NCBI RefSeq assembly: GCF_023898315.1
Contig: NC_064619.1
Location: 502,730,594 to 502,794,593, forward strand
Length of the DNA stretch: 64,000 nucleotides
Direction: 5' to 3'
Source of the DNA: Schistocerca nitens
Taxonomy: Eukaryota; Arthropoda; Insecta; Orthoptera; Acrididae
Shown here: one piece after another, positions 32,480 through 45,219 of the stretch
Layout: the number at the start of each line of letters is the position of its first letter
Position numbering within the stretch: position 1 is the stretch's first letter
Notes under the pieces: model-generated
What the model was told of the DNA's origin: nothing
Databases searched by the model: none
The model's input: only the letters and a program-made list of their open reading frames with translations
Position numbers and translations under genes: made by a program

Positions 32480-32935
32480 TGTCGAAAATGCATTTCCCCA
32501 TATCTGTATCTACATACACACTCCTTAAGCCACCATATGGTGCGTACCGGAGGATACCTTGTACCATAACTAGTGATTTCTTGTCCTATTCGAGCTGCAA
32601 ATAGAGCGATGGAAAAACGATGTCTCCGTAAGAGCCCTAATTTCTCGCATCTTATCTTCTGCTCCTTACGTGAAATGTACGTTTGCAGCAGTAGGATCGT
32701 TCTGCAGTCAATTTCAAATGCCGTTTCCATAAAGTTTCGCAGTAGTGTGCCGTGAAAAGGTTGTCGTGTTTCCTCCAAGGAGTCTCCGTAATAAAGGCGT
32801 GCTGACCGAACCGACCTTTAACAAATCTTGCAGCCAGCTTCTGAATCCCTTCAACATATTCCTTTAATCTGATCTGGTGTGGATCCCGAACACTCGACCA
32901 TACACAAGAATGAGTCACATTAGGAATCTATGCAT
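32480..32935 (-). mobile_element. CR1/Jockey-type LINE 3' end, antisense
   Basis: On the minus strand 32652-32918 reads RDPHQIRLKEYVEGIQKLAARFV, the conserved stretch after the RT domain in CR1/Jockey-like LINEs. It is followed by a 3' UTR whose end (near 32510-32545) contains the TGGTGGCTTAAGGAGTGTGT-type sequence shared by related insect LINE tails. Frameshifts interrupt it, and the 5' part is absent. Confidence 0.7.
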
Positions 32936-32940
32936 GGTGG

Positions 32941-33139
32941 CGCCGGCCGTGGTGGCCGAGCGGTTGTAGGCGCTTTATTCCGGAACCGAGTGATTGCTAC
33001 GGTCACAGGTTCGAATCCTGTGTCGGGCATGAATGTGTCTGAGGTCCTTAGGTTAGTTAGGTTTAAGTAGTTCTAAGTCTAAGGGACTGATGACCTCAGA
33101 TGTTAAGTCCCATAGTGCTCAGAGCCATTTGAACCATTT
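32941..33139 (+). mobile_element. tRNA-derived SINE
   Basis: Full-length member of the common family: A box GGTGGCCGAGCGG, B box GGTTCGAATCC, tail GAGCCATTTGAACCATTTA. It abuts the LINE fragment; the TSD is not clear. Confidence 0.9.
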
Positions 33140-33453
33140 ATTTTTTGTATTAACTTATATTTACATGTATCCTTCGGCCCTATAGCAGTCCTACACCTTT
33201 GCTGAGGTTAAAGTGTTTCACACCTCTTTGTATCAGTAATAGATGGTGATCTGCCCCCAAATGTGGGGCAGATCGGCCATAACGGCCGGCCCTGTATTCA
33301 GGAAGTTAACCAAAAGAAAAGAATGTGTTCACTGACGGCATTATGAGTTAGATGATTTACTTGACTATTTTTAAATAGCTGTTTCCCGAATTGCTTCAGT
33401 TTAACAACTGCCTGGTTTTCAGTCAGCTTCTACGAAGGTAATTACAAGTGATG

Positions 33454-34392
33454 CTATGTGATGAAAAGTATCTGCACACCCATTAGTAATAAATATGTGG
33501 TGTGTCCACCCTTCGCCTTTCTGATGGCTTGAAATCTGATAGGGAGATTTTCATTGAAGTGTTTGAAAGTCGGTGGAGAAGCGCTGCCCATTCTTCCTCA
33601 ACAGTCGTAACCAGAGAAGGTAGAGAGTGATATTGAACAGTTCTTCATTCAGAGTTATCTGAAGCGCATCGAGGGAAGCACACCTTAACACCCCCACACC
33701 CTATCACCATCTCCTCTATACCTAACTGCTGCCACCGTGCATGATGGCAGGTGACACTCTTCGGGCATTCGCCAAACTCAACCCCTTCCAGCAGACTGCC
33801 ATTTGTGACAGCGCGATTCATCTCTCCACATCACTCGTTTCCAGTCATCCACTGTCGAGTGGCGCCGTTCTTTACATCAGCTCAAGCGTTGCCTAACACT
33901 GAGTACAGAAATGTGTGGCTCAAGAGGGGTGCTCGACAATTTGATCCCATTCTTGTAACTCCCTATGCGGAGTCATTATGCTTGCTGGATTGCTGGTACA
34001 ACTTTGGAACTCGTTAATTTTCCCTTCCGCTAACTTCATTGAGAATTTTGCAACCATCCTCGACAGTGCTCGACGTTCCCTATTCAGCAGTACCTGAGGT
34101 CCGCTCTGGACTTAATTTCTATGTGGTTGTCCCTGCGATTTTCCAGTTCACAATCACATCGCCAACATTTGACTTGGGCAGATTTACAACGGCTGTAATG
34201 TCCCTGTCGGGGTTACATTCAAGGACTTATCCACCGTTCGAACTCACTGCGTTCTCCATTCTTTTGTTCCTGCTTCTCTACTGGGAACACAGTACTCTTC
34301 GGCTTCTTTTAGACTAGCAGGCCTTCCTCTCGTGGCACCTCAAGGTCAATCCTGCATTACATAGCGGTGCCTGGATACTTTAGATCAGATAG
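33454..34392 (-). mobile_element. Degenerate Tc1-like element, antisense
   Basis: Related ends: CTATGTGATGAAAAGTATCT on the left and the mirror of CTATCTGATCTAAAGTATCC on the right. The interior is the antisense of a Tc1 transposase gene with many stops and deletions. It is a sister family of the element at 42600-43778, whose end also reads GTCCGGATACTTTTGATC. Confidence 0.65.
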
Positions 34393-34646
34393 AATATATG
34401 ACACATTTGAAGTTTCTTTGACAATTTTCTTGCTGCTATGCATCAGCGAGTAACTTTTATCGCTTTAGACATCAGCAATAGGAGATATTACCGGAAAATC
34501 GGGATATAACAATACAACAGAAGTAAAATTCGTCAAGGAGGAACTGAAGAGTTTTCAGAGAGAACGGTTAAGTATTCAGTCCGAAGAAAGGAAATGAAAT
34601 TACAGACAAGATAAAGCATAGTTTAAAAGAAATAAAAGTAGGAAAA

Positions 34647-34693
34647 ATGGCTCTCAGCACTATGGGACTTAACATCTGAGGTCATCAGACCCT
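34647..34693 (-). mobile_element. 47-bp truncated tRNA-SINE 3' end with TSD
   Basis: Only the 3' tail of the common SINE (ATGGCTCTCAGCACTATGGG onward), between two copies of AAAAGTAGGAAAA (34634-34646 and 34694-34706). An extreme 5' truncation typical of target-primed reverse transcription. Confidence 0.8.
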
Positions 34694-34837
34694 AAAAGTA
34701 GGAAAATGACATCGAATGGACTTCTTTTTTGCGATGATGTGGCGTTTTATTTGTTCATTACAAGATGCCCAAATACAACAACGATACGATTAAATATACC
34801 TTACTGTATTACGTTGGTTTTGGCGCGTTTTTCTATT

Positions 34838-35818
34838 TCAGTGCTGTAACTTATGAGCGAAATACATTGTCGGAAAAAAATCCTAACCCTAAGAATGAAT
34901 TATGCGACATAAACGAAAGTTGGCAGCTGAGTTTCTGTATCTGAAAGATAACGTCTATTAAAATTTTTGCGCCAGTCACATTGGAGAGCCACCAGTAGCG
35001 CCACGAAGTGGGCGCAAATCATAATGTCTCCAACTACGCGTGAGTGTTAGCTACCTTTGGGACTGAACGTAGTGTGTTGATGTCAGTCAAAAAATACTTT
35101 AAGACACCATTACCAACAACTCACTGAGTTTGAACGAGGTCTTGAAATAGAGCAACGAGAAGCTGAGTTTTCTTTCGCGATACTGCAGAAACATTTGGTA
35201 AGATTGTATCAACTGTACAGGATTGCTGACAGCGATGGTCACGGGAAGGAAGGATCGCAAGAAGACGGGGATCTGGACGGCCACGTGACTACCTAGAGGG
35301 AAGGCCATAGTGCTCGGCGTATGGCTCTGGTGCATTGTACTACGCCTGCAGCAGCAATTTGAGCACCAGTTGGCGCCACAGTGAAACAACGAATGGTTAT
35401 AAATCGGTTACTTCATAGAGAGCTCCGAGCCAGAGTCCTCTGTAATGTGCATTCCACTGACCCCAAATTACAGCCGTTGGCGACTTCATTGGTGTCAAGC
35501 AAGAGCTCCTAGGAGGGTGAACTAAAGGTCTGTTCTCTTTCCTCATTTAAGCCGGTTCTGCCTTTCTGCCAGTGATGGGTCTGTGCTGTTTAGAATGAGG
35601 CAAGGTCAATTCCTGCAACCAACGTATCTGTGGCCTGGACATACTAGACGTAAACTTGGAGTTATGGTCTGGGGTGCGATTTCGTATGACAACCTGACTA
35701 CAAATTTGTACGTTATTCTGGTGATTCGAACCGTTGTACAGACACTCATGAACAGCAGTCCACTGGATATTTTATAAAAGCACAATGCTCGTCCACATAC
35801 AGCTCTTGTAACTCAACA
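34838..35818 (+). mobile_element. Tc1-like transposon 5' part, sense, decayed
   Basis: Recognisable leader and transposase codons: the LTEFERG-like start near 35115, RWSRGKEGSQ-like codons near 35230, VMVWGAISYD near 35660, and an AQCSSTYSS-like remnant of the second Asp region near 35780. Frameshifts are frequent. The 3' end is missing: at about 35816 the sequence changes abruptly to an unrelated Tc1 family on the other strand. Confidence 0.65.
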
Positions 35819-36217
35819 TACTTTTGCGGAAGGGTTGCACTTCTATCACGTTGAACGATTCTCTTCAGTCGTCGTAGGTCACGTTCTTGCAGTATCTTCT
35901 TCCGGCCGCAGCGATGTCGAGGATTTGATGTTTTATCGGATTCCTGATATTCACCGTACACTCGTCAATTGGTCGTATGGGAAAATCCCCACGTCATCAC
36001 TAACTTGGAGATGATGTGCCCCATGGCTCGTGCGCCGACTATAACACCACGTTCAAACTCACCTAAATCTTGATACCCTGCCATTGTAGCAGCAGTAACC
36101 GATCTACCAAATGCGCCAGACACCTTTTGTGTTATATAGGCGTTACCGACCGCAGCGCTGAATTCTGCCTGTGTACATATCTCTGTATTTCATAGTGGTT
36201 TCTTTGGCGCTTCAGTG
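35816..36217 (-). mobile_element. 5' end of a different Tc1-like family, antisense
   Basis: It ends TTTCTTTGGCGCTTCAGTG then TA, the same TIR as 30253-31954, and follows that element over about 400 bp (31560-31954). On the minus strand it encodes the N-terminal DNA-binding part of the transposase, with gaps. It is joined head-on to the preceding Tc1 fragment. Confidence 0.75.
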
Positions 36218-36229
36218 TAGCTGGACTCT

Positions 36230-39200
36230 GCACATGCAGAGGAAAATCTTAAAAATTTTATTTCACAAAGAATTCCATTCTGAAGTGCAACAATATTTGC
36301 AATGTAGGATGCAAAGAATATTAAAGTGCAATACCCTGTACGTTAATCCCGTATCACGTCTCATGAGCCCTCTGTCGAAATTTTCACTATCTGCCAGTTT
36401 TTCAGTATTTTCCAATTAATCAGCCCTAGAACACAAACTACAGCGATTATACAGTATATGCTGACGCATTTTATTATTAAAACTTAATTTTAACCTAGCT
36501 ACGGTCTGAACTGCCATAATAAATTATACATTCATACATAACAAACGAAAACCATTAATGTTACGGCAGCAGCGAGGTGACAGACAACCGGATTGTGAAG
36601 TGTTACGGAAATTCTTGGGTACGGATGGTCATCATTGATTATTTCTTACTATCATTCCCGACGGTGATGTTCTGTGTTACGCTCACTGGTTATAAGAGCT
36701 AGTCGCAGTACAAAAAGAGAGACGCTTTGCAGGAAAGCTTCTAGGCTTGAGAGGTGAAATCACTGCAGATTCGGACGACGTGTGGAGTGGTGCTGGACAT
36801 TATCGAAGTGCTCGTACACGATCAGCACGGAAAAACTGGAACAGTAAAGAGACTTTTTCTAGGGATGAACTGTCCGAGCTCGAAACTATAGTTGAGGTTC
36901 AAAAATCGATACTAACTGCGAAAGTAAGAAGAACTTTGTGGACTGATAATAATAAGATCTCAGAGTCAGGGCTAAGTACAAATAGAGTTCAATATTCAAC
37001 AAATGTCGCAAAGAAATCTGAGCGAGAACTATACGTGTTTCTTATAGGTGAGGCAAAGAGGAGCTTGCCTTACTCTAGTAATATTTAAATGCTTAAGTAA
37101 TTTTCTCTTAGACCAAATCTCTTCCTGTTCGACGGTTTCGTAATACTGGAATCAATTTTCACAAATTTCCCGTTGGTAGTACACAACTTTCTTGAACAAA
37201 AGGGGAGATATTTTTTCATTCTAACTGGAGCCACGTTTATGGTTGTTACGTAATTAGTTTAAGATTACACAAAGAACAAATGGATTCTTGAAAAGTGGTT
37301 GATACAACCTAAATGTCCTAATCTTCCTTGGGTCGCAGCGTTTTAGTAAGTATCGTTTTTCTTTAATATTAACTGATCAGAGAATCCATACCTGAACTGA
37401 TGTATCCCGTTTAAGGAGGTCACGGGCGAGCTAAATACGCGAACAGAAATTGAGGGTGTGGTAGGCTAAGATCTAACTATTGTCTTTGGTTACAATGAAG
37501 GGTCTATAAAGAATGCTAAGAAAATAGACAAGGTGCACTGCGGTTTAGAAATATGTGTCTTGTTGCAAAGGCAGGAAGACCATTACATAAGATAGTTCAA
37601 TACCGATTGCAAAGTGCAGCTTGACAGTAAATATACCGGAATTGTATAGTAGCGGCAAGAGATCACGATTGAACCTTTGAATCTTTGACTAATGAAGTAC
37701 GCAACTACATTTAAAGGATAATTATGGCTAATATGACACACACTACATCCGTGTCTGAAACGTGTTGTGTAATCACAACATGTGCAATAGTCAAACAAAA
37801 AGAATTATATATTCATCTTAAAGCACTGAAAGAAGTTCCCAAAAAGGGAATGTAATGAATTAAAATGCAATTAATGTAAGGAAGAATTAATATAAATCTC
37901 ATTTATATAATCCTGATTCTGTACCATAGTTCGAAAGCCACGCATTTCACCAAACATCGCACTTACCAACTCACGTAAGTGCTCATTAAAGTTCTGAAAA
38001 TGCTGTAAATACCCCTACGCCAAGCCTTGCAATGAGAAGCAGAAAATAGGCACTCGCATGTATAGTATGTCTGCGAATAAACAACAGACGGGCTTCAATT
38101 CTAATTAAATCTCACTCAGCTATAACAGCGCCTGACCACACAAGCCCATGCCGGCCATCTGCGTCCAGTTGCCAGCCCCTTTGTGCATTCACACAGAACG
38201 CCCCCCAATACGCCAAGCACTGCATTCGTCCCTGATTGATCAGCAGTATATGGCATGTCAAAGTGTTTCCTACTAGCATCCTGCTGAGCATGTCAAAGAC
38301 ACTCATTCACTCAGGGATCGATTGCACAGCACAGAATATACTTTGCAGAGTGTCTGCGACTGAGAATACACGAAGGAAAATAGGTACTGAAAGCAATGAT
38401 AGTGACAGAAGCCTACTACGTGTAACCAGTTTAGGAAAATATGAATCGTTCGTGACTTTTTACGAAAACTGCAGACTTATTTATTACTTTTCTAAGTAGT
38501 TCGTGTATAGTTAGAATTACAGGAGAGTTCCCTTTTTTTCATATAAGGAGAAGAGGACAGGACAGAGATCAGACCTATTGTAGCGTCGGTCCACAAGTTA
38601 TTAATCTCAGATTAATACTTCCGTACACTGCCTTATCATATTTTACCGTTACTGACTGCGCGAAATGGTATGGCAATAAGAGCAGAGTAGCTTGGAAGCA
38701 GTGTGTCCCTGCATGGTTGGACTCCCACACTGTAACGAACCGGCCAGGAGACTGCGTGTGCAAGTGCCCGTCTCATGCATATGCAGCAGCAGTCACGGTG
38801 GGGAAACTAATGAGTCGTAGTCAGGTGTGTACGTGTCTTAACATCCCAAATACGAAGACACCGGACTGAATAACTCCATCAACTACTACGAAACAGCGTC
38901 CGCCTGTTTCCTGCAGGTTAGATGGGTTCATTACACTTGGTTTGCTTCTCTAGCACCTGTAAGCGTCTGACCAAAAATGTTCATTATCATCATACAACGA
39001 GTAATTTCTTCGTAGTGTCTTGTTCCTTGTAATAAACCGTAAAACGGCAAAGGAAAGAAATCTCCGTCAAAAGCTTCACAACCCCGTGCACAGTGGGTAT
39101 GTATTTGCATTTCTTCTAGCTGTTGAAGAAGAATATGGATAGTAGATGATTCACTGAATATCATCACCCCACCATGGACTCATGGTTCTGATAATGATTT

Positions 39201-39980
39201 CCGTTATGTATCGGTACCATCATGTACCGCTGAAATCGAAGTATTCATCGTAAGCAAGAAGACTATGTCTACTGAGCGCTAGTAAGACACCAGTTTGTCC
39301 ATTAGAGTTCTTGTTGTTTTGCTTATGGGATAACATTCACAACATCATATGTCTGCGATATTAGAAAAAAGAGTTACTAGAGGAGATATAACACTCATCG
39401 AAAAGACGTAATCCGCTTAACACGAGGGTTGTTTAATGGGTTGTTTAATGAAACACACTATATTTTACCTACTCACTTATTTTTTACATCTATTTACCAG
39501 ATTTAGATGTACTATCGCTACGTCTAAGTGAGCGATTTCTGTCTTATGAGAAGCCTTACAATTCCATCCGAGACGCATCTCTGTTCATTTATTCAAAGGG
39601 ATGGGTAAAGCTCGCAGACGGAATTTCTACAGAAAGTAACTGACGTTTACGATAAGTTCTTGCAAAACTGGGAGTGTTACGAAGCCATACGTACTCACTT
39701 GTAGCCTCTAAGAAACATGATAGAACACTTCCCAACAGTATCAGCACAAATTTTCGATTTCGAAAATAAGGAAGTACGCGTCATCTTTGATACGGAAAAT
39801 GTTTGTACAAATTTCTAGAAACTGAGTTCTGAATTAAATGATAATAATTAACTGTTTTGGCACTGGTCTCACATGCATGTCTGTCCTAGAGTTACCTGGT
39901 CAAAACAAAAAAACAAAAAAAAAGGGGGGGGGGAGTTTGTAACATGTCGGACGTTTGACGTATTTTATAGGAGTTGTTCT
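36230..39980. other. Long stretch with nothing recognised
   Basis: AT-rich DNA with scattered 60-110 codon open frames (for example 36747-37088, which lacks an ATG start), none with a recognisable domain. A poly-A/poly-G junction lies at 39905-39934. No TIR or TSD pair was found. Confidence 0.45.
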
Positions 39981-39984
39981 CATT

Positions 39985-40975
39985 TACGTGTACGTCTGTA
40001 TCGACCTACATACTACACACACCACTGTGAAGTGCATTGGAGAGGACACTTAGCATGTCACTACATGGCTTCCTTTAGTTCTAATAGCAGATGAAGTGTA
40101 GGAAGAGTTACTGCTTATGTGCCTCTTTGCCCTACGATATCGACAGGAGCGATGCGTAGGGGACAAAGTCTCTACAAACTTTCTAAGTAAGCTTTCGTCA
40201 GATAATTGGCGTCTGCCTTCAAGCATTTGCTAATTTAGGGTTTTCAAAATTTCTGTTTCACTCTGCTGCAGGTTAAACAAACCTGTGGCCAGTCTTGCAC
40301 CCTTCTTGGTACAAGTTCAGTATCCATGTTAGACCTATTTGGTATGGGCTGCACACAACTGAGCCACATTCTAAAACTGGACAGGAAAGTGATTTGTAAA
40401 CAGTCTCCTTTGAACGCTGACTAGACTCTCCCAGTATCTTACCAATGAACGAAAGTCTGCCACCTGTGTTATTTATGGCTCAGCCAACATTTATTTCGTG
40501 TCCCTAAAACCGTTACATTCAGATATTTCTACGAATCCACTGTTTAAAGCTGTACCTCACTCATGTGGTAGCCGTAGGATACCACTTTTCTACATATCTT
40601 TAAATGCTCAATTTCTAAACATTGAAAACGTATTGCATATATTCACGCCACTTATCAAGATCTGACTGGATATTTGGTCAGATTTTATCAGGAAGTACTT
40701 CATAATCGAATAAATTCGTCACTTGAAATTTCTGAGGTTAGTGTAAATATTGGCTGCCAAATCCGTAACATACAATTTGATCAAGACGGTCAATACACTT
40801 CCCCAGGGCCGCGCGGGATTAGCCGAGCGGTCTCAGGCGCTGCAGTCATGGACTGTGCGGCAGGTCCCGGCGGAGGTTCGAGTAGTGTGTAAGCTTAGGG
40901 ACCGATGACCTTTTTTTAAACTTCCCCAGGACACACGGGAAGCTACTTCTACTTCTGTGTGTAGTGATCAGAAGA
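39985..40975 (-). mobile_element. CR1/Jockey-type LINE fragment, antisense, carrying a SINE
   Basis: It begins with a CTACATACT-type tail and continues through antisense RT and post-RT sequence: AACAAACCTGTGGCCAGTC, GTCTCCTTTGAACGCTGACT and TCAAGATCTGACTGGATATT. It is interrupted by the SINE at 40808-40919 and resumes with ACTTCCCCAGGACACACGG. The order matches the LINE fragments at 32480 and 61031. The coding potential is destroyed. Confidence 0.6.
40808..40919 (+). mobile_element. Short tRNA-derived SINE (112 bp), internally deleted
   Basis: Flanked by ACTTCCCCAGG (40797-40807 and 40920-40930). The head has GATTAGCCGAGCGGTCTCAG (A box) and GGAGGTTCGAGT (B box) with an anticodon-arm region unlike the common SINE; the body is mostly missing. 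Confidence 0.85.
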
Positions 40976-41168
40976 AACTACTATCGTCCAACCATAACTG
41001 TGGGTTCTTTGATCTCTCGGGGAGAAGGCACATTGGAACTGCACTGTATAAAATATAGTTTTAATTCACTTTCTTACATGTCTGATAAAAAGATTAACTT
41101 AACCCACATACGGATCCTTCTGGAAGGATTTTTACACTGGTGCTTAAAACTGCTTAAAGCACTTATTT

Positions 41169-41365
41169 TTGCCGGCCGAAGTGGCCGTGCGGTTAAAGGC
41201 GCTGCAGTCTGGAGCCGCAAGACCGCTACGGTCGCAGGTTCGAATCCTGCCTCGGGCATGGATGTTTGTGATGTCCTTAGGTTAGTTAGGTTTAACTAGT
41301 TCTAAGTTCTAGGGGACTAATGACCTCAGCAGTTGAGTCCCATAGTGCTCAGAGCCATTTGAACC
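41169..41365 (+). mobile_element. tRNA-derived SINE
   Basis: Common family, flanked by AAAGCACTTATTT (41156-41168 and 41366-41378). A box GTGGCCGTGCGG, B box GGTTCGAATCC. Confidence 0.95.
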
Positions 41366-41384
41366 AAAGCACTTATTTATCCTG

Positions 41385-42110
41385 CTTACCAACAGATAGC
41401 ATTAGTAGACACTTCATCCAATTGACCCTTTCCATTGTTTACAACATAATTTAGCTTCCATTGTCGAGTCACGCTTATTTTGTGTGCGTGTGAAAACTTG
41501 GTGTGTTGAAAATAGGTTATCTGCCCTACCTTCTCGTCGACGGGTAGGTATAACGTCTATGTGCTTATAGTCAGAAGAGATACTACTATTAACATATTAT
41601 CTCACAATGTTTTATTAGCATAATAAAGGATAATATAGATATTTCCTTGCCAAATACTGCCTCAATGACCGTCTATTTAAGCACATCCTTTTAGAAGAAC
41701 GTCAGCTTATCGCATACAAAAATGAGACACAATGTTTACAGAGATTCCCTTTTCGTTTCATCGTAATTACGTGTGCTTATACAAAATTTTAGTGACGAAG
41801 GTTGTGATTTTAATCGGGAAACTGTGTGAAATATGCTCTAAAACATGTTTAACATCACATAGTTTTTTTAAAAAAAATTCCTTGTTTTTATATCAGAATT
41901 GAGAATCCACATTTATATTACTTTTCCATAAATTTTCATATAAAAATCCTATTTGCGCAATTTTTTTAAAGCCACAGTTTTTAATAGGATTGCTGTTATT
42001 TACTTATATGAAAATAAAATGCATCAGTAAGGGTAAATACTAAAAGTAGCGCTAATATAAGTAAAGAATTACATTTCCTGCAGAATTATTTGCAGGAAAG
42101 GGTGAAATTA
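41385..42110. other. AT-rich stretch, nothing recognised
   Basis: Poly-T and poly-A rich; it may include the 5' flank of the piggyBac remnant, but no terminal repeat was identified. Confidence 0.4.
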
Positions 42111-42114
42111 GACG

Positions 42115-42520
42115 AAATTCTTGAAATTCTAGAGAGTACTGACGATGGCATTCTGAAAATGGTTTGGATGTGGCTTTGTTACCCCGCACGAACGCTACAG
42201 ATGATCTGACAGATGAAGATTCTGGTGATGAAGCACCAAATATTGATAATGTTCCAGAAAGTCAGTTGAAGGCTGCAGCTGCAATTTATAGTAAGGCTAC
42301 GTTTAAAAACATAGTGCTCCAAAACATTCATTGAGGTCACCATTAGAATATTTGGAGCTATTTTTTGACACTGCTGTTATAAGCATGATGGTAAAATACA
42401 CCAACCAATATGCAGCGAAGAGGAACCGACGTGGAGATTGCTCTGAAGAGGAAACGAAATGTTTTTTAGCTATTTTGCTTCTTAGTGGCTTTTGCTTCAT
42501 GCCACCATGGTAAATGTACC
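42115..42520 (+). mobile_element. piggyBac-family transposase fragment
   Basis: The 42331-42513 frame reads SPLEYLELFFDTAVISMMVK, then YTNQYAAKRNR and EEETKCFLAILLLSGFC, the N-terminal conserved stretch of PGBD3-like piggyBac transposases. Upstream codons (near 42120-42310) read ILEILESTDD and, in another frame, LTDEDSGDEAPNIDN, the acidic leader, with a frameshift between them. The catalytic region is absent. Confidence 0.75.
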
Positions 42521-42599
42521 TAGTTCTCTTGTTACACCGATAATAATTCCATTATGCTTTAGGAAAGAGAACGTGAACGAAATCTTTCTCTGAGTCGGG

Positions 42600-43778
42600 T
42601 GAGTACAATCGGTAATGCTGGGATTCAATATGGTGTTGTCCCACTCTTAGCCTTGATGACAGCTTCCATTCTAGCGGGCATACGTTCAATCACGTGCTGG
42701 GGAATGGCAGCCATATTTCACGGAGTGCTGCACTATGGATAGGTATCGATATCGGTCGTTGAGGCCTGACACGAAGTTGGCGTTTCAAAACATCCCAAAG
42801 GTGTTTCACAGGATTCAGGTCAGGACTCTGTGCAGGCCAGTCCATTACGGGGATGTTATTGTCGTGTAACCACTCCGCCACAGGCCGTGCATTATGAACA
42901 GGTGCTCGATCGTGTTGGAAGATTCAATCGCTATCCCCGAATTGCTCTTCAGCAGTGGGAAGCAAGAATGTACTTAAAACATCAATGTAGGCCTGTGCTA
43001 TGATAGTGCTACGCAAAACAACAAGGGGTGCAAGCCCCCTCCAAGAAAAACACGACCACACCATAACACCACCGCCCTGAATTTTACTGTTGACACTACA
43101 CACGCTGGGAGATGACGTTCACCGGGCATTCGCCGTACCCACACCCTGCCATCGGATCGCCACATTGTGTTCTGTGATTCATCACTCCACACAACGTTTT
43201 TCCACTGTTCAATCGCCCAATGTTTACTACACCGAGTGAGGCGTCGTTTGGCATTTACTGGCATGATGTGTGGCTTATGACCAGCCGCTCGACAATGAAA
43301 TCCAAGTTTTATCATCTCCCGTCTAACTGTCATAGCTCTTGCAGTGGATCCTGATGCAGTTTGGAATTCCTGTCTTATGGTCTGGATAGGTGTCTGCCTA
43401 TTACACATTATGACCCTATTCAACTGTCGGCTGTCTCTGTCAGTCAACAGACGAGGTCAGCCTGCACGCTTTTGTGCTGCACGTGTCACTTCACGTTTCC
43501 ACTTCACTGCCACATCGGAAATAGTGGACCTATGGATGTTTAGGAGTGTGTAAATCTCGCGTACAGACGTGTGACACAAGTGACACCCAATCACCTGACC
43601 ACGTTCGAAGTGTGTGAGTCCCGTGGAGAGTCCCATTCTGCTCTCTCACGATGTCTAATGACTACTGAGGTCGCTGATACGGAGTACCTGAGTACCTGGC
43701 AGTAGGTGGCAGCACAAAGCACTTAATATGAAAAACGTATGTTTTAGGGGGTGTCCGGATACTTTTGATCACATATAG
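42600..43778 (-). mobile_element. Tc1-like transposon, antisense, 3' truncated
   Basis: The right end is GTCCGGATACTTTTGATCAC... before TA at 43779-43780; the opposite TIR is missing. On the minus strand, 42998-43447 reads NVVWSDESQNTMWRSDGRVW (first Asp), and 42690-42881 reads MDWPAQSPDLNPVKHLWDVL. The Glu of PIEHLWD is replaced by Lys in VKHLWD, and frameshifts separate the parts. This is a recognisable but dead copy. Confidence 0.85.
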
Positions 43779-43789
43779 TAGTAGATGAC

Positions 43790-44570
43790 TTTCACAAGGA
43801 TATAGAGGACGTCATAGTATTATAGTAAAAAAAGAAGTACACATAGCTCTTAAGCACAAGGATTTATACGCTTACACGTCTGGCTTCAAGAGGGGGGGAA
43901 CAAATATTCGGTGGTGGCTTTTTAATACGAACTACCCCGGAAATTACGTCAGTAAACCGAAGAAACCCCAAATCAGAAGGGCCGGATCGAGATTTCTGCC
44001 TCCAACCTCCTGAATAGAAGGGCAATCTGTTTAAAAGAATGAAGTTTTTGAAGAAGTTATTTAATAAATGTGACAAGGCTTTACAATCATTCCTCAGTGC
44101 TGATCAACACACACATTATTTTATAATGTAACACTACCCACAGAATCCGCTAACATTTCGACCATGGCTTCAGCCTTTAGTTTTCATTTTGCATACCGTA
44201 ACTTCCCATTTCACCTCGACTGGAGCGCAGGACCCACCACATCAAATTACTCATGTCTAGTGTATCGTCTTTTAGACACCTTGAGCAAGCGTCTGTGGGT
44301 TTCAACAGCCGCACTTTGATCAGTAATGAATAATTCAGTGACACATCTCTCTTTCGTACGTATTTATATGTACTAAAGAGATACAGAAAGTTGTACTGCT
44401 CTAACGCAATCTGGTTCGAACACTTATTGTTGCAGATGTTGAGGTCTGCAGTCAGAACATTCCATGGATGCAGCTCTTCACCCTAGTATATCCTGTGCGA
44501 AACCCTTGACCTCTACATGGCTACTAGAATGTGCAGCAATTTGAAATTTCTTACAATATTCGACATTTAA
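43790..44570. other. No gene recognised
   Basis: Mixed stretch; the 43864-44076 minus frame shows no recognisable domain. Confidence 0.4.
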
Positions 44571-44577
44571 CCTTCCT

Positions 44578-45210
44578 CTAAATTTTTTTCCTCTCTTCTC
44601 CCCCCCCCCCTCTCATTTTCACTTCGTTACCAAACTGTACGATTTTTTTTTTTTCTAGCCTGAAACATTTCACTACCTCCTCATTAGTTACGTGATATAC
44701 CCATACAATCTTCAACACCCTTCTGTAGCACCACATATCTAAATCTTCTACTTTTTCCTTTCCTGAACGGTTTATGGCCCACATTTCATTTCAGTAAAAA
44801 GTTACACTCGAGACCAATATCGTTGTAAAAGAGTTCGTATAGTTATTTTTTTGCTACTGCGAGTCTATATTTTATGCTTCTCTGCTTCGGCCACCATCAA
44901 CCGTTTTACTACCACAGTGGTAAAACTTCTCTGCTGCTTTGGATGTCTCAGTTCCTAATCTAATTTCATTAGCACCGTCTGATTTTATACGATTATCCTT
45001 GCTTTACTTTTGTGTTTATCCATACCGCTCAACTGCTCCTCGAAGATCCGTTGACGTCTCTGGCAGAATTACGTCATCGGAAAGCTTCAACGTTTTTATT
45101 TCTTGTCCCCGAATTCTAATTACGTTTGTGACTGTCTCCTTAGTTTCTTTTACTGCTGTCTCAATGTACAGGTAGAATAACATCGGGGACAGGCTACAAC
45201 CTGTCACAGT
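44578..45210 (-). mobile_element. RTE-like LINE RT fragment, antisense
   Basis: Minus strand 45207-45016 reads GCSLSPMLFYLYIETAVKET, then IRIRGQEIKTLKLSDDVI, where FADD has become LSDD. Minus strand 44784-44578 reads EDLDMWCYRRVLKIVWVYHV and NEEVV. These are in the same order as in the intact protein at 16088-19072 (MWCLRRMLKIPW). The part in between is lost or scrambled. Confidence 0.75.
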
Positions 45211-45219
45211 CCCTTCTCA

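Noticed and set aside
36747-37088. 113-codon open frame
   Set aside because: It starts at TTG with no upstream ATG in frame and shows no recognisable motif.
41169-41260. Possible tRNA gene (A and B boxes present)
   Set aside because: The tRNA-like head is followed by the SINE body and bounded by a TSD; the same holds for the other SINE heads in the window.
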